Assembly: GCA_017983635.1 (NCBI GenBank)
Contig: JAGOBA010000004.1
Span: 62,001-126,000, forward strand
Direction of reading: 5' to 3'
Origin: Alphaproteobacteria bacterium
GTDB taxonomy: Bacteria > Pseudomonadota > Alphaproteobacteria > Micropepsales > Micropepsaceae
DNA length: 64,000 bases
The position numbers and the translations under genes are program-made. The stretch's first letter is position 1; the number at the start of each line of letters is the position of its first letter. Below, one piece after another: positions 51,750 through 61,829 of the stretch. The notes under the pieces were generated by a model that did no database searches, was not told the origin of the DNA, and saw only the letters and a list, made by a program, of their open reading frames with translations.

Positions 51750-54352
51750 CTACGTAGGCGTTTGGCGGCGGTCGCGAATGGCCGCCCGGCGCCAACGTAG
51801 TCGACCCAGGGCTTCGACTTCTTCAACAACGCCGGCGCGGTTTCAAGTGTGAACCGCGCCGGATCGAGTCCCGTTTTCACTTGCGACCAAGAAAGCGGCA
51901 TCGAGACCGGTGCGTGCGGCCGTGCGCGCGGTGAGAGTACGGCGACGGCCGTTGAGATGTGGTCGTTCCGCAAATAGTCGAGGAAGATGCGGCCGCCGCG
52001 ATCTTTCTTGGCCATGGTGGTCAGATATTTCGCCGGTGCGTCGGCGGTCATCTCGCGGCAGACCTCGTGGGCGAACGATTTTGCTTCGTCCCAAAACACC
52101 GCAGCCTTTGACGGTGCGAATGGCGTGACCACGTGCAGGCCCTTGCCGCCCGTGGTCTTGCAGAAGCCAATCAGGCCGACGTGCTCCAAGCGCTGGTTCA
52201 GTTCGACGGCCGCTTCAATGACGCGTGCGAAGGGGACGTCAGGTGCTGGATCCAGATCGAAGACGAGGCGGCCGGGTGTTTCCGGATCGCCGGGTTGGCA
52301 GTTCGTTGGATGGAACTCGATGGCTGCGATTTGCGCGGCGGCGATAATGGCCTCGAGACTGTCGAACTGCGTGTAGGGCTTGCGGTCGCCGCGCACCTTC
52401 ACCAGCGATATCGCTTTCGACATGCCGGCCATTTCGTGGCGTTGAAAGAATTGCTGGCCGCCGATGCCGTCGGGCGCGCGGATGATGGAGCAGGGGCGGC
52501 CCTTGATGTGTTCGAGCATCCACGGGCCGATTTCCTCGTAGTAGCGGGCGAGGTCGAGCTTCGTGATGCCGGGTTCGGGCCAGAGAACCTTGTCGGCGTT
52601 GCTGATTGGGACGCCGAGAACGCGTGGGGCCTTGCCTTCGGCGGATGAGACGATCACGGCGGGCAACGGCTTTGCCTCCGCCGTAGGGCGGACGTGTTCG
52701 ACGACAACTTCGTTCGCGGGTTTGTCCTCGCGTAGGCCCTTGTATGAGCCCTGGAGGACCATGCCATCGCCGCTCCAGCCGGCGAATTCGATCTCGGCGA
52801 CGAGCTTTGGTTCGGCCCAATGAATTTCGTTGGCCTTCTTAAGGACGTCTGAAGCCGCGAACGGGTTCGTGTTGCTGGCGATCTTTGTTAGGCGATCGTG
52901 CAGGTCGCGCGCGGTTTTGCCGTCGAAGCCGGTGCCGACGCGGCCGAGATAGATGAGGCGGCCGGCCTTGTAGGCGCCGACGAGAAGCGAGCGGAAGCGT
53001 GAGCCTTCCTGGGCCCAGCCACCGAGGACGACTTCCTGGCCGCCGCGGAGTTTCGCCTTTAACCAGGTGTCGCTACGGGCCGAGCGATACGGCGCGTCGA
53101 GGCGCTTAGAGACAATGCCTTCGAGCTTCATTTTTCGCGCGGCTTCGAGGACGGCTTTGCCGTCGTCTTGGATGTGGTCGACGTAGCGGATGCGTGGGGC
53201 GGCTTTCGCGACGAGGGCTTTCAGACGCTCCTTACGGGCGGCGAGGGAGAGGTCGCGCAGGTCCTCCATGCCTTCTGCCAAGAGATCGAATGCGAAGTAG
53301 ACGAGCGTGTCCGTCTTCCCGTCGGCGATGGCGGCTTGAAGGCGCGGGAAGCTCGGGTGGCTTTCAGGGTCCAGCGCACAGACTTCGCCGTCGATGATGC
53401 AGTCTGGCAGTTTGCCGGCGGCGCGTGCGGTTGCCTTGAACTTCTCCGTCCAGTCGAGGCCTTTGCGCGTGCGAAGGCGTGCTTTGCCGTCCTCGACACG
53501 CAGCTGCAGGCGGTAGCCGTCGAGCTTGATCTCATGTCCCCAGTTGCCGTTGCGCGGTGGCGCGTCGACGGCTTTGCAGAGTTGTGGCGGGATAAAGTCG
53601 GGCAGGCGGGCGATCGCTTTGCCATGCGCGGGTGTTGCGTGTTTTGGCTGGGGCGGCGGTGCCTTCTCGGCGCTGTGTTCGCGATTGGCGCGGTCGGAGT
53701 TCCAGACGGCGTCCGCTGCAGTGTCGGTAGTCAGCATGAACGGTTTTGGCGCGCGGCCTTTGCCGGCGGCGATCTGATCGAGCGTTCGGGACGACGCGAC
53801 GGATTTGTCCTGATCAAGGATTGCTTCGCCGTTGGCGGTCACCGCGTGGTCGTCGCGGTGTTTGATGAGAAGCCAGTTGTCGTGCTTGTCGTTGTCGCGG
53901 CGTTTTAGGCGTACGAGTACCCACGAGCCGTGCAGCTTCTTGCCGTCTAGGCGGAACTTGAAGTCGCCCTTGGCGATCGCCTGTTGCGGGGTGAGGTCGC
54001 CCTCAACCTCCCAATGGCCACGATCCCACAGCATCACGGTGCCGCCGCCGTACTGGCCCTTGGGGATCGTGCCTTCGAAGTCGCCGTAGTCGAGCGGGTG
54101 GTCCTCAACCTCGACGGCCAGGCGCTTGTCGGCGGGGTCCAGCGAGGGGCCGCGGGTTACCGCCCATGACTTGAACACGCCGTCGAGTTCAAGACGGAAG
54201 TCGTAGTGCAGCCGGGTCGCCGCATGCTTCTGGATGACGAAGCGCGAACGCTTCGACGGCGCGATGTTCGCGTCGCCGGAAGGCTCCGCGGTTTTCGAGA
54301 AGTCGCGCTTAGCTTGGTAGCGCGAGAGCTTTTTCTTGGTGTCAGCGCGCAT
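51746..54352 (-). CDS. ligD: LigD, multifunctional non-homologous end-joining DNA ligase
   Basis: 868 aa with domains in order: 3'-phosphoesterase (FVIQKHAATRLHYDFRLELD near 38), ATP-dependent ligase (adenylated Lys in HEIKLDGYRL near 285; EGIVSKRLDAPYRS near 412), and primase-polymerase (C-terminal; KTTGGKGLHVV and LVFDLDP with catalytic Asps). PE-LIG-POL is the usual alphaproteobacterial order. It repairs double-strand breaks with Ku, whose gene precedes it by 15 bases in the same operon. All three active sites look intact. Confidence 0.96.
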   Translation of the reverse strand: MRADTKKKLSRYQAKRDFSKTAEPSGDANIAPSKRSRFVIQKHAATRLHYDFRLELDGVFKSWAVTRGPSLDPADKRLAVEVEDHPLDYGDFEGTIPKGQYGGGTVMLWDRGHWEVEGDLTPQQAIAKGDFKFRLDGKKLHGSWVLVRLKRRDNDKHDNWLLIKHRDDHAVTANGEAILDQDKSVASSRTLDQIAAGKGRAPKPFMLTTDTAADAVWNSDRANREHSAEKAPPPQPKHATPAHGKAIARLPDFIPPQLCKAVDAPPRNGNWGHEIKLDGYRLQLRVEDGKARLRTRKGLDWTEKFKATARAAGKLPDCIIDGEVCALDPESHPSFPRLQAAIADGKTDTLVYFAFDLLAEGMEDLRDLSLAARKERLKALVAKAAPRIRYVDHIQDDGKAVLEAARKMKLEGIVSKRLDAPYRSARSDTWLKAKLRGGQEVVLGGWAQEGSRFRSLLVGAYKAGRLIYLGRVGTGFDGKTARDLHDRLTKIASNTNPFAASDVLKKANEIHWAEPKLVAEIEFAGWSGDGMVLQGSYKGLREDKPANEVVVEHVRPTAEAKPLPAVIVSSAEGKAPRVLGVPISNADKVLWPEPGITKLDLARYYEEIGPWMLEHIKGRPCSIIRAPDGIGGQQFFQRHEMAGMSKAISLVKVRGDRKPYTQFDSLEAIIAAAQIAAIEFHPTNCQPGDPETPGRLVFDLDPAPDVPFARVIEAAVELNQRLEHVGLIGFCKTTGGKGLHVVTPFAPSKAAVFWDEAKSFAHEVCREMTADAPAKYLTTMAKKDRGGRIFLDYLRNDHISTAVAVLSPRARPHAPVSMPLSWSQVKTGLDPARFTLETAPALLKKSKPWVDYVGAGRPFATAAKRLRS

Positions 54353-54367
54353 GGCGACGCGCGGGGC

Positions 54368-55222
54368 TCACCGCTTTGCGCGCTTCTTGGGCGCGGGAGT
54401 TGGCTTGGAGGGCTTGTCCGCCTTCTCTGCCTTCTTCGGTTTGGCAGCATCACCCTTCAGGCTCGCTTTAAGCGCGTCCATCAGGTTGATGACGTTCGAC
54501 TCTGCGGGCTCGTCGGTGCGGGTGACTTTGTGCCCCTTCTGCTTGCGTTCGATCAGCTCGCGGAGCGCTTCTTCATAGTGGTCCTTGAACTCGGACGGAT
54601 CGAAGTCGGCTTCCTTTTGACTGATGATCTTGGCCGCGATCGCGATCATTTCCGGGTCTGGGCGGATTGCGGGGATGTCGGCGAAGTAGTCCTTCATCGC
54701 GCGGACTTCTTCGTGGCTTCGCAGTGTTGTCGCGACGACGCCGCGGTCCCGGGGTTCGAGCGCGACCAGGCGTTCGCGTGAGGACATGACCACGCGGCCG
54801 AGCGCGATTTGGCCAGCGCGCTCCATCGCCTCGCGAATGACGGCGAACGGTTCGGCGGCCATCTTGCCGTCGGGTACGAGATAGTAGGGGTTGTCCCAGT
54901 AGAGGCGGTCGATGTCCGCGGCGGGGACGAAGCTTTCGATCTCGATCGTCTTGGTGCTCTCGAGTTTGACGCTATCGATTTCTTCCTGGGTGACGATGAC
55001 GTATTCGCCTTTGGCAATCTCGTAGCCTTTGACGAGGCCCTTGCGTTCGACGGGCTCTTCGGTGCCGGCGTCGACGGTGATCATCCGGATGCGGTTGCCC
55101 GTCGCCGGATTGATCATGTTGAAATGCACATCGCCGCGCGGGCTGATAGCATTGTACAGCGCGACCGGACAGGTCACGAGCGAAAGCTTCAGATGTCCCT
55201 GCCAGGACGGACGAGCGGCCAT
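54368..55222 (-). CDS. ku: Ku, non-homologous end-joining protein
   Basis: 284 aa. Ku core with WQGHLKLSLVTCPVALYNAI at 7-26, VKGYEIAKGEYVIVTQEE near 64 and IDRLYWDNPYYLVPDG near 107. The C-terminus is a long Lys/Pro/Ala-rich tail (KPKKAEKADKPSKPTPAPKK), the flexible DNA-binding extension common in bacterial Ku proteins. It binds broken ends and recruits LigD, encoded next. Confidence 0.95.
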   Translation of the reverse strand: MAARPSWQGHLKLSLVTCPVALYNAISPRGDVHFNMINPATGNRIRMITVDAGTEEPVERKGLVKGYEIAKGEYVIVTQEEIDSVKLESTKTIEIESFVPAADIDRLYWDNPYYLVPDGKMAAEPFAVIREAMERAGQIALGRVVMSSRERLVALEPRDRGVVATTLRSHEEVRAMKDYFADIPAIRPDPEMIAIAAKIISQKEADFDPSEFKDHYEEALRELIERKQKGHKVTRTDEPAESNVINLMDALKASLKGDAAKPKKAEKADKPSKPTPAPKKRAKR

Positions 55223-55350
55223 AGTCTACCCCGAGTGCCCAAGGGGTGGATCGTCCGACTCTCGTTCGCGCAATTCAAGCGGAAGTTGATTAACGGTGCG
55301 CGATCCGTTCGATCACTTCGCTGTCAAGGTTGAGGCGGAAACCATATGAT

Positions 55351-56436
55351 TCAAGCCGCGTCGCCGACCACGAAGTTCTTCCAGTTGCGCATGTAGGTCA
55401 CGAAGGGATCGCTGAGCCCTTCGTGTCGGAGGTAGTCGGCTGTGACGGGCAAGGGAATGTGGGCGAAGTTGGGGTCTTGCCGGACGCGCAGCGGGAAGTC
55501 GTGGTGGAGCACGGCGGCGCGGCCGATGACGACGAAGTCGACGCCTTCTCCCAGGCAGCGGCGGGCGGTGTCGGCCGAGGTGATTTTGCCGGCGGCGCCG
55601 AGGCGAACGTGGCCGCGGTCAAGTTCGGTGAAGTAGGAGAGCAGGGAGCGGCCGCGTTTGACCTCTTCCTCCGGCTCCTTGAAGACATCCCAGAGCGACA
55701 TGTCGAGGTAGTCGATGGCGCCGTCGCGCATGAGGCGTTGGACGATGGTTCGGATCTCATCAAGTTGAAGTCCGAAACGCTCGGGTGATAGGCGGACACC
55801 GAGGTTGAAGTCGGACCGGCAGCGCTTGCGAATACCGTCGATGATCTCGAATAGAATGCCGGCGCGGTTCTCCGGCGAGCCGCCGTAGCGGTCGGTGCGG
55901 CGGTTGACTTCGCCGCTGAGGAACTGCGCAAGGATGTAGCCGTGCGCGCCGTGGATTTCGACGCCGTCGAAGCCTGCTCTTTCGGCGCGTACTGCCGCGA
56001 AGATGAAGTCTTGGATGAGGGTTTGCACTTCCGCCTCGGTGAGTGCTCGCGCGCCGGTTTCGGCGTTGTCGGACGGGCAAAGCGGCGTGGTGCCGATCAG
56101 CTGCTTCGGCGAGCGCATGCCGGCGTGGTGGAGTTGTACGACGGCTAGGCTTTGATGGCGTTTGATCTCAGCGGCGAGGCGGGTGAGGCCCTCGATGTGA
56201 TTGTCCGAGAAGATGCCGAGTTGGCCGGGGAAGCCGCGGCCCTGCGCCTGCACATGGGCGGCGCAGGTCATTGTTAGGCCGAAGCCGCCTTGGGCGCGCA
56301 TGGTGAGCCAGTGGAACTCGGCGTCGGAGATCCGTCCGTCGTCGTGGCTTTGGCAGTTCGTCAGCGGCGCCAGGACGAAGCGGTTCTTCAGCTCGGGTCC
56401 GTGACGGAACCCGAGCGGTGCAAAGAGGTCGGTCAT
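55351..56436 (-). CDS. NADH:flavin oxidoreductase, old-yellow-enzyme family
   Basis: 361 aa FMN barrel. NRFVLAPLTNCQSHDDG at the start, HHAGMRSPK near 103, and HGAHGYILAQFLSGEVNRRTDRYGG near 172-196 (His-x-x-His substrate pair typical of the family). It reduces activated C=C bonds; next to a thiolase it may act in degradation of an unsaturated acyl or cyclic substrate. Eleven bases downstream of the thiolase gene. Confidence 0.9.
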   Translation of the reverse strand: MTDLFAPLGFRHGPELKNRFVLAPLTNCQSHDDGRISDAEFHWLTMRAQGGFGLTMTCAAHVQAQGRGFPGQLGIFSDNHIEGLTRLAAEIKRHQSLAVVQLHHAGMRSPKQLIGTTPLCPSDNAETGARALTEAEVQTLIQDFIFAAVRAERAGFDGVEIHGAHGYILAQFLSGEVNRRTDRYGGSPENRAGILFEIIDGIRKRCRSDFNLGVRLSPERFGLQLDEIRTIVQRLMRDGAIDYLDMSLWDVFKEPEEEVKRGRSLLSYFTELDRGHVRLGAAGKITSADTARRCLGEGVDFVVIGRAAVLHHDFPLRVRQDPNFAHIPLPVTADYLRHEGLSDPFVTYMRNWKNFVVGDAA

Positions 56437-56447
56437 TGCCGTGGAGC

Positions 56448-57611
56448 CTAGTGGTAGACCTCAAACAACCCGGCGCCGCCCATACCGCCGCCGATGCACA
56501 TGGAGACGACGGCGCGCTTGATCTTGCGGCGGCGGCCTTCGAGCAGGGCGTGGCCGGTCAGTCTGGCGCCGGTCATGCCGAACGGGTGGCCGATGGCGAT
56601 CGAGCCGCCGTTTACGTTGTACTTTGCGGGGTCGATCTTCAGCGTGTCGCGGCTGTAGAGACATTGGCTGGCGAAGGCTTCGTTCAGCTCCCAGAGGTCG
56701 ATGTCGTCGACTTTGAGGCCGTGGCGTTCGAGGAGGCGCGGCACGGCGAAGACCGGGCCGATGCCCATCTCGTCGGGCTGGCAGCCGGCGATCGCCCAGC
56801 CCTTGAAGGCGCCGAGCGGCTGAAGGCCGCGGCGTTCGGCTTCCTTTGCTTCCATCACAACGACAGCGGCGGCGCCGTCGGAGAGTTGGCTTGCGTTGCC
56901 GGCGGTGATGTATTTGCCGGGGCCCTTTACGGGTTCGAGTTTGGCAAGGCCTTCAAGTGTCGTTTCGGGGCGATTGCATTCATCGCGGTCGACGACGTAA
57001 TCGACCAGGGTTTCTTCCTTCGTCTCCTTGTTGACTTGCTTCATCTTGGTTTTGACGGGGACGATTTCATCTTTGAATTTGCCGGCCTGCTGGGCTGCGG
57101 CCATGCGGCGCTGGGATTCCAGCGAGTATTCGTCTTGGTACTGGCGGCTAACCTTGTAGCGTTCGGCGACGACGTCGGCGGTGTCGATCATCGGCATCCA
57201 GAAGTCGGGATACATGTCGGTCAGGCGCGGTTCCTTGCCGCCGCCACCGCCGCCCTGGAACGAAATCGAATCGACGCCCGAGCCGACGACAATGTTCGCC
57301 CCTTCATGCACGACGTAGTGCGCGGCGTGCGCGATCGCGTTCAGGCCGGAGGAGCAAGCGCGGTTGATGGTGACGCCGGAGGTCGTGACCGGCAGACCTG
57401 CGAGCAACGCGCCGGCGCGTGCGACGTTGCCGGAGGCGGCGACGCAGCCGGCGACGACGTCTTCGACCTCCTTTGGTTCGACCTTCGCGCGCTTGACCGC
57501 GTGTTCGATCGCGTGGCCGAGGATGGTCATGTTCGAAGTGTTGTTGAAGCCGCCACGCGCGGCCTTGGCGAGGCCGGTGCGGGCGTAGGAGACGATGACG
57601 GCTTGGCGCAT
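56448..57611 (-). CDS. Thiolase (acetyl-CoA C-acyltransferase)
   Basis: 387 aa. Nucleophile C86 in INRACSSGLNAI, catalytic His in GHPFGMTGAR and general-base Cys in SMCIGGGMGGAGLF are present, so an active degradative or biosynthetic thiolase. Probably cotranscribed with the OYE-type gene. A beta-oxidation role fits the FadJ-type gene 1.8 kb away. Confidence 0.95.
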   Translation of the reverse strand: MRQAVIVSYARTGLAKAARGGFNNTSNMTILGHAIEHAVKRAKVEPKEVEDVVAGCVAASGNVARAGALLAGLPVTTSGVTINRACSSGLNAIAHAAHYVVHEGANIVVGSGVDSISFQGGGGGGKEPRLTDMYPDFWMPMIDTADVVAERYKVSRQYQDEYSLESQRRMAAAQQAGKFKDEIVPVKTKMKQVNKETKEETLVDYVVDRDECNRPETTLEGLAKLEPVKGPGKYITAGNASQLSDGAAAVVVMEAKEAERRGLQPLGAFKGWAIAGCQPDEMGIGPVFAVPRLLERHGLKVDDIDLWELNEAFASQCLYSRDTLKIDPAKYNVNGGSIAIGHPFGMTGARLTGHALLEGRRRKIKRAVVSMCIGGGMGGAGLFEVYH

Positions 57612-57685
57612 GACGAAGTTCCTTGGTGGTTTGAATGGCTGAGTCAGCGGAGTGTGCCCGGTCGCGGGGCGGCTGTCATCTTCCG

Positions 57686-58129
57686 TTACGACCAGCTACC
57701 TCCGACGGGCGGAGGGGCGTCGGCGAAGACCATGCCGGCGCCGAAAGGGCCACCGGGGCAGCGAACCCACCCGGACTTTTCATAGAACGGCTCGCGGCCG
57801 GCGAGCGGCTGCAGCGTGATGCTGGCGCCGGGTTTGGCGGCCCGGCGCAGGTAGTCGCCCAGCGCGTTCATCAGTGTCGCGCCATGGCCGCCACCGCGCA
57901 GCTCCGGCGAGACCATCACGTCGGATACTGCGAAGTAGAGAACACCGTCGCCAATCACCCGGACGAGGCCGACGAGTTCGCCGCCTCGGCGCAGACATGC
58001 GGTGAAACAGACGCCGTCGAGGGTTCGGCGTGCGGTCGCTTCGTCGATCGTTCCCCATCCCATCAGGTTGCGGATTGCGATGTACTCGGCGACGGTTGGA
58101 TTCTCGAAGCTCAGCGTGACATCTGGCAT
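57686..58129 (-). CDS. GNAT-family N-acetyltransferase
   Basis: 147 aa from the ATG at 58129 (GGAGAG before it). Motif A of the acetyl-CoA site is SDVMVSPELRGGGHGATLMNAL, with R/GGGHG as required; FYEKSGWVRC closes the domain. Small-molecule or protein acetylation; substrate unknown. It follows the HEAT-repeat gene by 26 bases. Confidence 0.85.
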   Translation of the reverse strand: MPDVTLSFENPTVAEYIAIRNLMGWGTIDEATARRTLDGVCFTACLRRGGELVGLVRVIGDGVLYFAVSDVMVSPELRGGGHGATLMNALGDYLRRAAKPGASITLQPLAGREPFYEKSGWVRCPGGPFGAGMVFADAPPPVGGSWS

Positions 58130-58155
58130 CGGCGCTCTCCGATTGTGCCGGAGCC

Positions 58156-59223
58156 TTATGGCAAAGCTAGCGGCGGGAAGACCGTTGAGCCTAAGCTGTA
58201 CGCTGCGAAGCCGCAAAGTGCCATGCCGACGAAGAAGGCGATGGACTGCCAGGCGGTGCGTGGCGCGCCTCGGACGAGTGCGGTTAGGCCAAGGAGAAGG
58301 CCAAGAACGGCGGGCGCTGGCGAGATCATGTCGAGCACTTGAAGCTGCTGGTCGCCCGTTTCGAATTTTCCGACTGTGACCAGCGTTGCGAAGAGCAGGC
58401 CTGCGATCCATAGCGGCACCGACAGCGCTGCAATAAGCGGTGCGTAGAGTAGCGTGTTGCGGCGCGGCTCAGGTGCGTCGTCGATCTGAGCCTGCGGCTG
58501 CGGTTCCGGCTCGGGTGCCGTCGTTTCCTGCGGCGGTGGGGGCGGCGTCAGACGGTCAATAGCTGCCTTTGCGACGTCGCAGACGCGAAGCATGGGGCTG
58601 GCGCTATCCGTCCGCCACGCGTTGGACTTGTCGTCCAGCAGCGGACGTAGGTGCGTTATCGCGTTGACGTCGCCCAAATCGGCCAGCGCCTCGATCGCGT
58701 GAGGGCATAGCGCTGGCTCGGAGAGGCGTTGAACGAGTGGTAAGATTGCGGGCGCGTGCTTCAGGCGTCCCAACGCTCGCATCGCGGCGATCTGCACGAG
58801 AGGCCTGCTATGCCGGTCAAGGGCACCGAGCAGCGCATCGGCCATCGATCCATCGATAAGGAATGCGGCCGCAACAGCAAGCTCTTCGCGCGGATGATCG
58901 AGCAATTGCTCCCAGGCGCGCCGGCCTTCTGCGGGGCCGAGGATATGGGCGATCCCACGAGCGGCGCTAATGGCGGCTAAGGGCGTGTGTTCGTGATCGA
59001 GCGCGCCTTTAAAAATGCTGATCGCTTCTTGGTGCGCGTCCGGGTCGTGACGGACGAGGACGAGCAGCGCTTGCATCGCGCGTCCGCGGGCCTCGGCGTC
59101 GCCCGACATGGCGGCCGCTTTGATTTCGTCCAGCGCCACGCGCGCAGTATCGGGTTGGAGAAGTAGTTCTCCATCGTCGTCGAACTTGCGGGCGAAAGCG
59201 CCTGCGCCTTCTGCCTGGCGCAT
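58156..59223 (-). CDS. HEAT-repeat protein with C-terminal membrane helices
   Basis: 355 aa. Residues 35-215 are HEAT/PBS-like repeats (GDAEARGRAMQALLVLVRHD, LVQIAAMRALGRLKHAPA, ALCPHAIEALADLGDVNAI). A proline/glutamate-rich linker follows and then two or three membrane helices (LIAALSVPLWIAGLLFATLV, VLGLLLGLTALV, SIAFFVGMALCGFAAY). An anchored protein-interaction scaffold; partner not evident. Confidence 0.75.
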   Translation of the reverse strand: MRQAEGAGAFARKFDDDGELLLQPDTARVALDEIKAAAMSGDAEARGRAMQALLVLVRHDPDAHQEAISIFKGALDHEHTPLAAISAARGIAHILGPAEGRRAWEQLLDHPREELAVAAAFLIDGSMADALLGALDRHSRPLVQIAAMRALGRLKHAPAILPLVQRLSEPALCPHAIEALADLGDVNAITHLRPLLDDKSNAWRTDSASPMLRVCDVAKAAIDRLTPPPPPQETTAPEPEPQPQAQIDDAPEPRRNTLLYAPLIAALSVPLWIAGLLFATLVTVGKFETGDQQLQVLDMISPAPAVLGLLLGLTALVRGAPRTAWQSIAFFVGMALCGFAAYSLGSTVFPPLALP

Positions 59224-59372
59224 GGATGGAAACCCCCTCGAAACGGGCCCATTCTGTCAGGCCGCGCCAAGCCGCACCACACACTTGGTGGTACGGCCTG
59301 TGCTGCGGAATCTAGGTAAATGCGAGCTTTCGGGCGCTTCGAGGATGTGTCGTGGCGCGTCGTGCTGACGCG

Positions 59373-61454
59373 TCACTTTAGATCCTTGAAGCCTTTGCCT
59401 TCTGCAACAAGTTTTTCGAGCAACTTCGACGGGGTGAACTCGGCGCCCATTTGGCCTTCGAATTGCTTCATCTTGGCGAGCACCTTATCGAGGCCAATCG
59501 TGTCCCCGTAGAACATCGGGCCGCCGCGGTAGACGGGCCAGCCGTAGCCGTTGATCCAGACGATGTCGATGTCGGAGGCGCGGATGGCTTTGCCTTCCTC
59601 GAGGATTTTGGCGCCTTCGTTGACCATTGGGTAGACGCAGCGTTCGAGGATTTCCTCGTCCGAGATCGTGCGGCGGTTGACGCCCTTCTTCGCCGCGAAG
59701 TCGAGAATGATTTTCTCGACGACGGGCGAGGGCTTTGCGTTGCGTTCGGCGTCGTAGTCGTAGAAACCGGCGCCCGTTTTCTGGCCGCGGCGGTCCATTT
59801 CGCAGAGAATTTCGCGCACCGTCGAACTCGATGACTTCTCTTTCGACCAGCCGATGTCGAGGCCGGCGAGGTCGGACATTGCGAACGGACCCATCGGGAA
59901 GCCGAAGTCGTAGAGAACGCGGTCGATGTCCCACGGCATGGCGCCTTCGAGGATCAGCTTCTGCGCTTCGCGTTGGCGCTGGGCCAGCATGCGGTTGCCG
60001 ACGAAGCCCGGGCAGACGCCGACGAGGGCTGCGATTTTCCCGATCTTGCGCGCCATCTGCATGGAGGTCGCGATCACGGGCTTCGACGACTTCTCGCCGC
60101 GCACCAGCTCGAGCAGGCGCATGACGTTGGCGGGCGAGAAGAAGTGCCAGCCGATGACGCTCTCCGGGCGCTTCGTGGCCGAGGCGATTTCGTCGACGTT
60201 GAGGTAGGACGTGTTCGTCGCCAGAATTGCGCCTTGCTTGACGATCTTGTCGAGCTTGCCGAAGACGTCCTTTTTTATATCCATGTTCTCGAACACGGCC
60301 TCTATCACGAGGTCGCGGTCGGCGAGTTCGTCGAGCGAGAGCGTGCCTTTGAGCAGGCCCATGCGCTTCTCGACGTCTTCCATCGTGAGGCGGCCGCGTT
60401 TGGCGGTGTTCTCGTAGTTCTTGCGGATGGTGGCGAGGCCGCGATCGAGCGCTTCCTGCTTGGTCTCTACGATCGTCACTGGAATCCCGACGTTCAGGAA
60501 GTTCATGGCAATGCCGCCGCCCATGGTGCCAGCGCCAATGACGCCGACCTTGTTCACGGGGATCGTCGGTGTTTCGTCCGGCACATCGGGCAGCTTCCAC
60601 ACGGCGCGCTCGGCGAAGAAGACGTAGCGCTGGGCTGCCGATTGCGTGCCGGTCATCAGCCCCATGAACAGTTTGCGTTCGGTCTTAATGCCTTCGTCAA
60701 ACGGCTGATTCACCGCCGCTTCGATACATTTGATATTGGCTTCGGGGGCCTCGAAGCCGCGGAACTTTTTCGCGTTCGCCTTGCGGAAGTTGGCGAAGAT
60801 TTCCGGATGGGCGCGGGCGGCGACCATCTTGTCGTTCATGTCGCGCACGCGCTTCAGCGGGCGCTTCTCGGCGACAATCTTGCGGGCAAAGGCAATCGCT
60901 CCCTCGCGAAGCTTGCCTTCGTCGACGAGCGCGTCGACGAGGCCGACCTCTGCTGCCCACTTGGCACTGACGTGTTCGCCGGAGGTGACCATTTCAAGCG
61001 CACGTTCGGCGCCGACAATGCGGGGCAGGCGTTGGGTGCCGCCGGCGCCAGGCAAGAGGCCCAGCTTCACTTCGGGCAGGCCGCACTTCGCGGATGGGAC
61101 CGCGACGCGGTAGTGACAGGTGAGGGCGACTTCGAGGCCGCCACCGAGCGCTGTGCCGTGAATGGCGGCGACGACTGGGATGCTGGCGTTTTCGATGGCA
61201 TCGAGTGCGTCGAGGAGGCTTGGGCCTTTTGGTGCTTTGCCGAACTCACTGATGTCGGCGCCGGCGATGAAGGTCTTGCCTTCGCAGATCAGGACAAGCG
61301 CTTTGATGTTCTTGTCGGCGAGCGTCTTGGCGACGCCGGTGTGGATGCCCTCGCGCACCGGCGCCGAGAGGGCATTCACGGGAGGGGAGTTCAGTGTCAG
61401 AACGGCGATGTCGCCGTCGATGGTGAGTGTGGCGACATCGTTGATGGCGGTCAT
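59373..61454 (-). CDS. FadJ-type enoyl-CoA hydratase/3-hydroxyacyl-CoA dehydrogenase
   Basis: 693 aa from the ATG at 61454. The N-terminal crotonase half has [15 protein letters not shown] and [15 protein letters not shown] with [19 protein letters not shown] (both catalytic Glu positions). The dehydrogenase half has [19 protein letters not shown] (NAD site) and [17 protein letters not shown] (catalytic His). Alpha subunit of a beta-oxidation complex; a thiolase lies nearby. The preceding acyl-CoA dehydrogenase gene is a remnant. Confidence 0.95.
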   Translation of the reverse strand: MTAINDVATLTIDGDIAVLTLNSPPVNALSAPVREGIHTGVAKTLADKNIKALVLICEGKTFIAGADISEFGKAPKGPSLLDALDAIENASIPVVAAIHGTALGGGLEVALTCHYRVAVPSAKCGLPEVKLGLLPGAGGTQRLPRIVGAERALEMVTSGEHVSAKWAAEVGLVDALVDEGKLREGAIAFARKIVAEKRPLKRVRDMNDKMVAARAHPEIFANFRKANAKKFRGFEAPEANIKCIEAAVNQPFDEGIKTERKLFMGLMTGTQSAAQRYVFFAERAVWKLPDVPDETPTIPVNKVGVIGAGTMGGGIAMNFLNVGIPVTIVETKQEALDRGLATIRKNYENTAKRGRLTMEDVEKRMGLLKGTLSLDELADRDLVIEAVFENMDIKKDVFGKLDKIVKQGAILATNTSYLNVDEIASATKRPESVIGWHFFSPANVMRLLELVRGEKSSKPVIATSMQMARKIGKIAALVGVCPGFVGNRMLAQRQREAQKLILEGAMPWDIDRVLYDFGFPMGPFAMSDLAGLDIGWSKEKSSSSTVREILCEMDRRGQKTGAGFYDYDAERNAKPSPVVEKIILDFAAKKGVNRRTISDEEILERCVYPMVNEGAKILEEGKAIRASDIDIVWINGYGWPVYRGGPMFYGDTIGLDKVLAKMKQFEGQMGAEFTPSKLLEKLVAEGKGFKDLK

Positions 61455-61528
61455 GGGCGCGGGCCTTTCGATTGCGGACGGGCGCAAGCTAGTGCCCGTC
61501 CGCGGCCCGCGCAATGAGGGAGCGCGCT

Positions 61529-61800
61529 CTAGGCGTCGATGTCCAGCCCCAGCGCGACGCGTCCGGTGTAGCGGAGCTGCGGCTTTTCCTGGAGCGGGTG
61601 GAAGCGGGCTGCCTGTACGTCACGGAAGGCCCGTTCCAGACCGAGGTCGCGATAGAACGAAGCGCCGCCTGCCAGTTCCATGGCGCGTTCCACCGTCTTG
61701 ATCGCGTTCTGACCGATCAGGGTGCGGCCGATCATGGTCTGGCTGGTTGTGTCCGGCGACAAGCAGCTGGCGCAGAGCATGCAGAACGCTGGGCTTAAGT
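61529..61800 (-). pseudogene. Truncated acyl-CoA dehydrogenase, C-terminal remnant
   Basis: A minus-strand frame reads TMIGRTLIGQNAIKTVERAM, then ELAGGASFYRDLGLERAFRD and HPLQEKPQLRYTGRVALGLD, the C-terminal end of an acyl-CoA dehydrogenase, and stops normally at 61529. Upstream of about 61800 the reading frame leaves the family and the serine hydrolase gene ends 30 bases away, so the N-terminal 300 residues are missing. Its place before fadJ suggests decay of an original beta-oxidation operon. Confidence 0.72.
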
Positions 61801-61829
61801 CCGTTTGTGAAGGCGAAGGCGCTCGTCGC

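Noticed and set aside
56418-57785. 455-codon rightward reading frame opposite the thiolase
   Set aside because: Compositional shadow of the thiolase gene; no plausible motifs or ribosome site.
59973-61517. 514-codon rightward reading frame opposite the FadJ-type gene
   Set aside because: No recognisable domain and entirely antisense to a gene with both catalytic halves intact.
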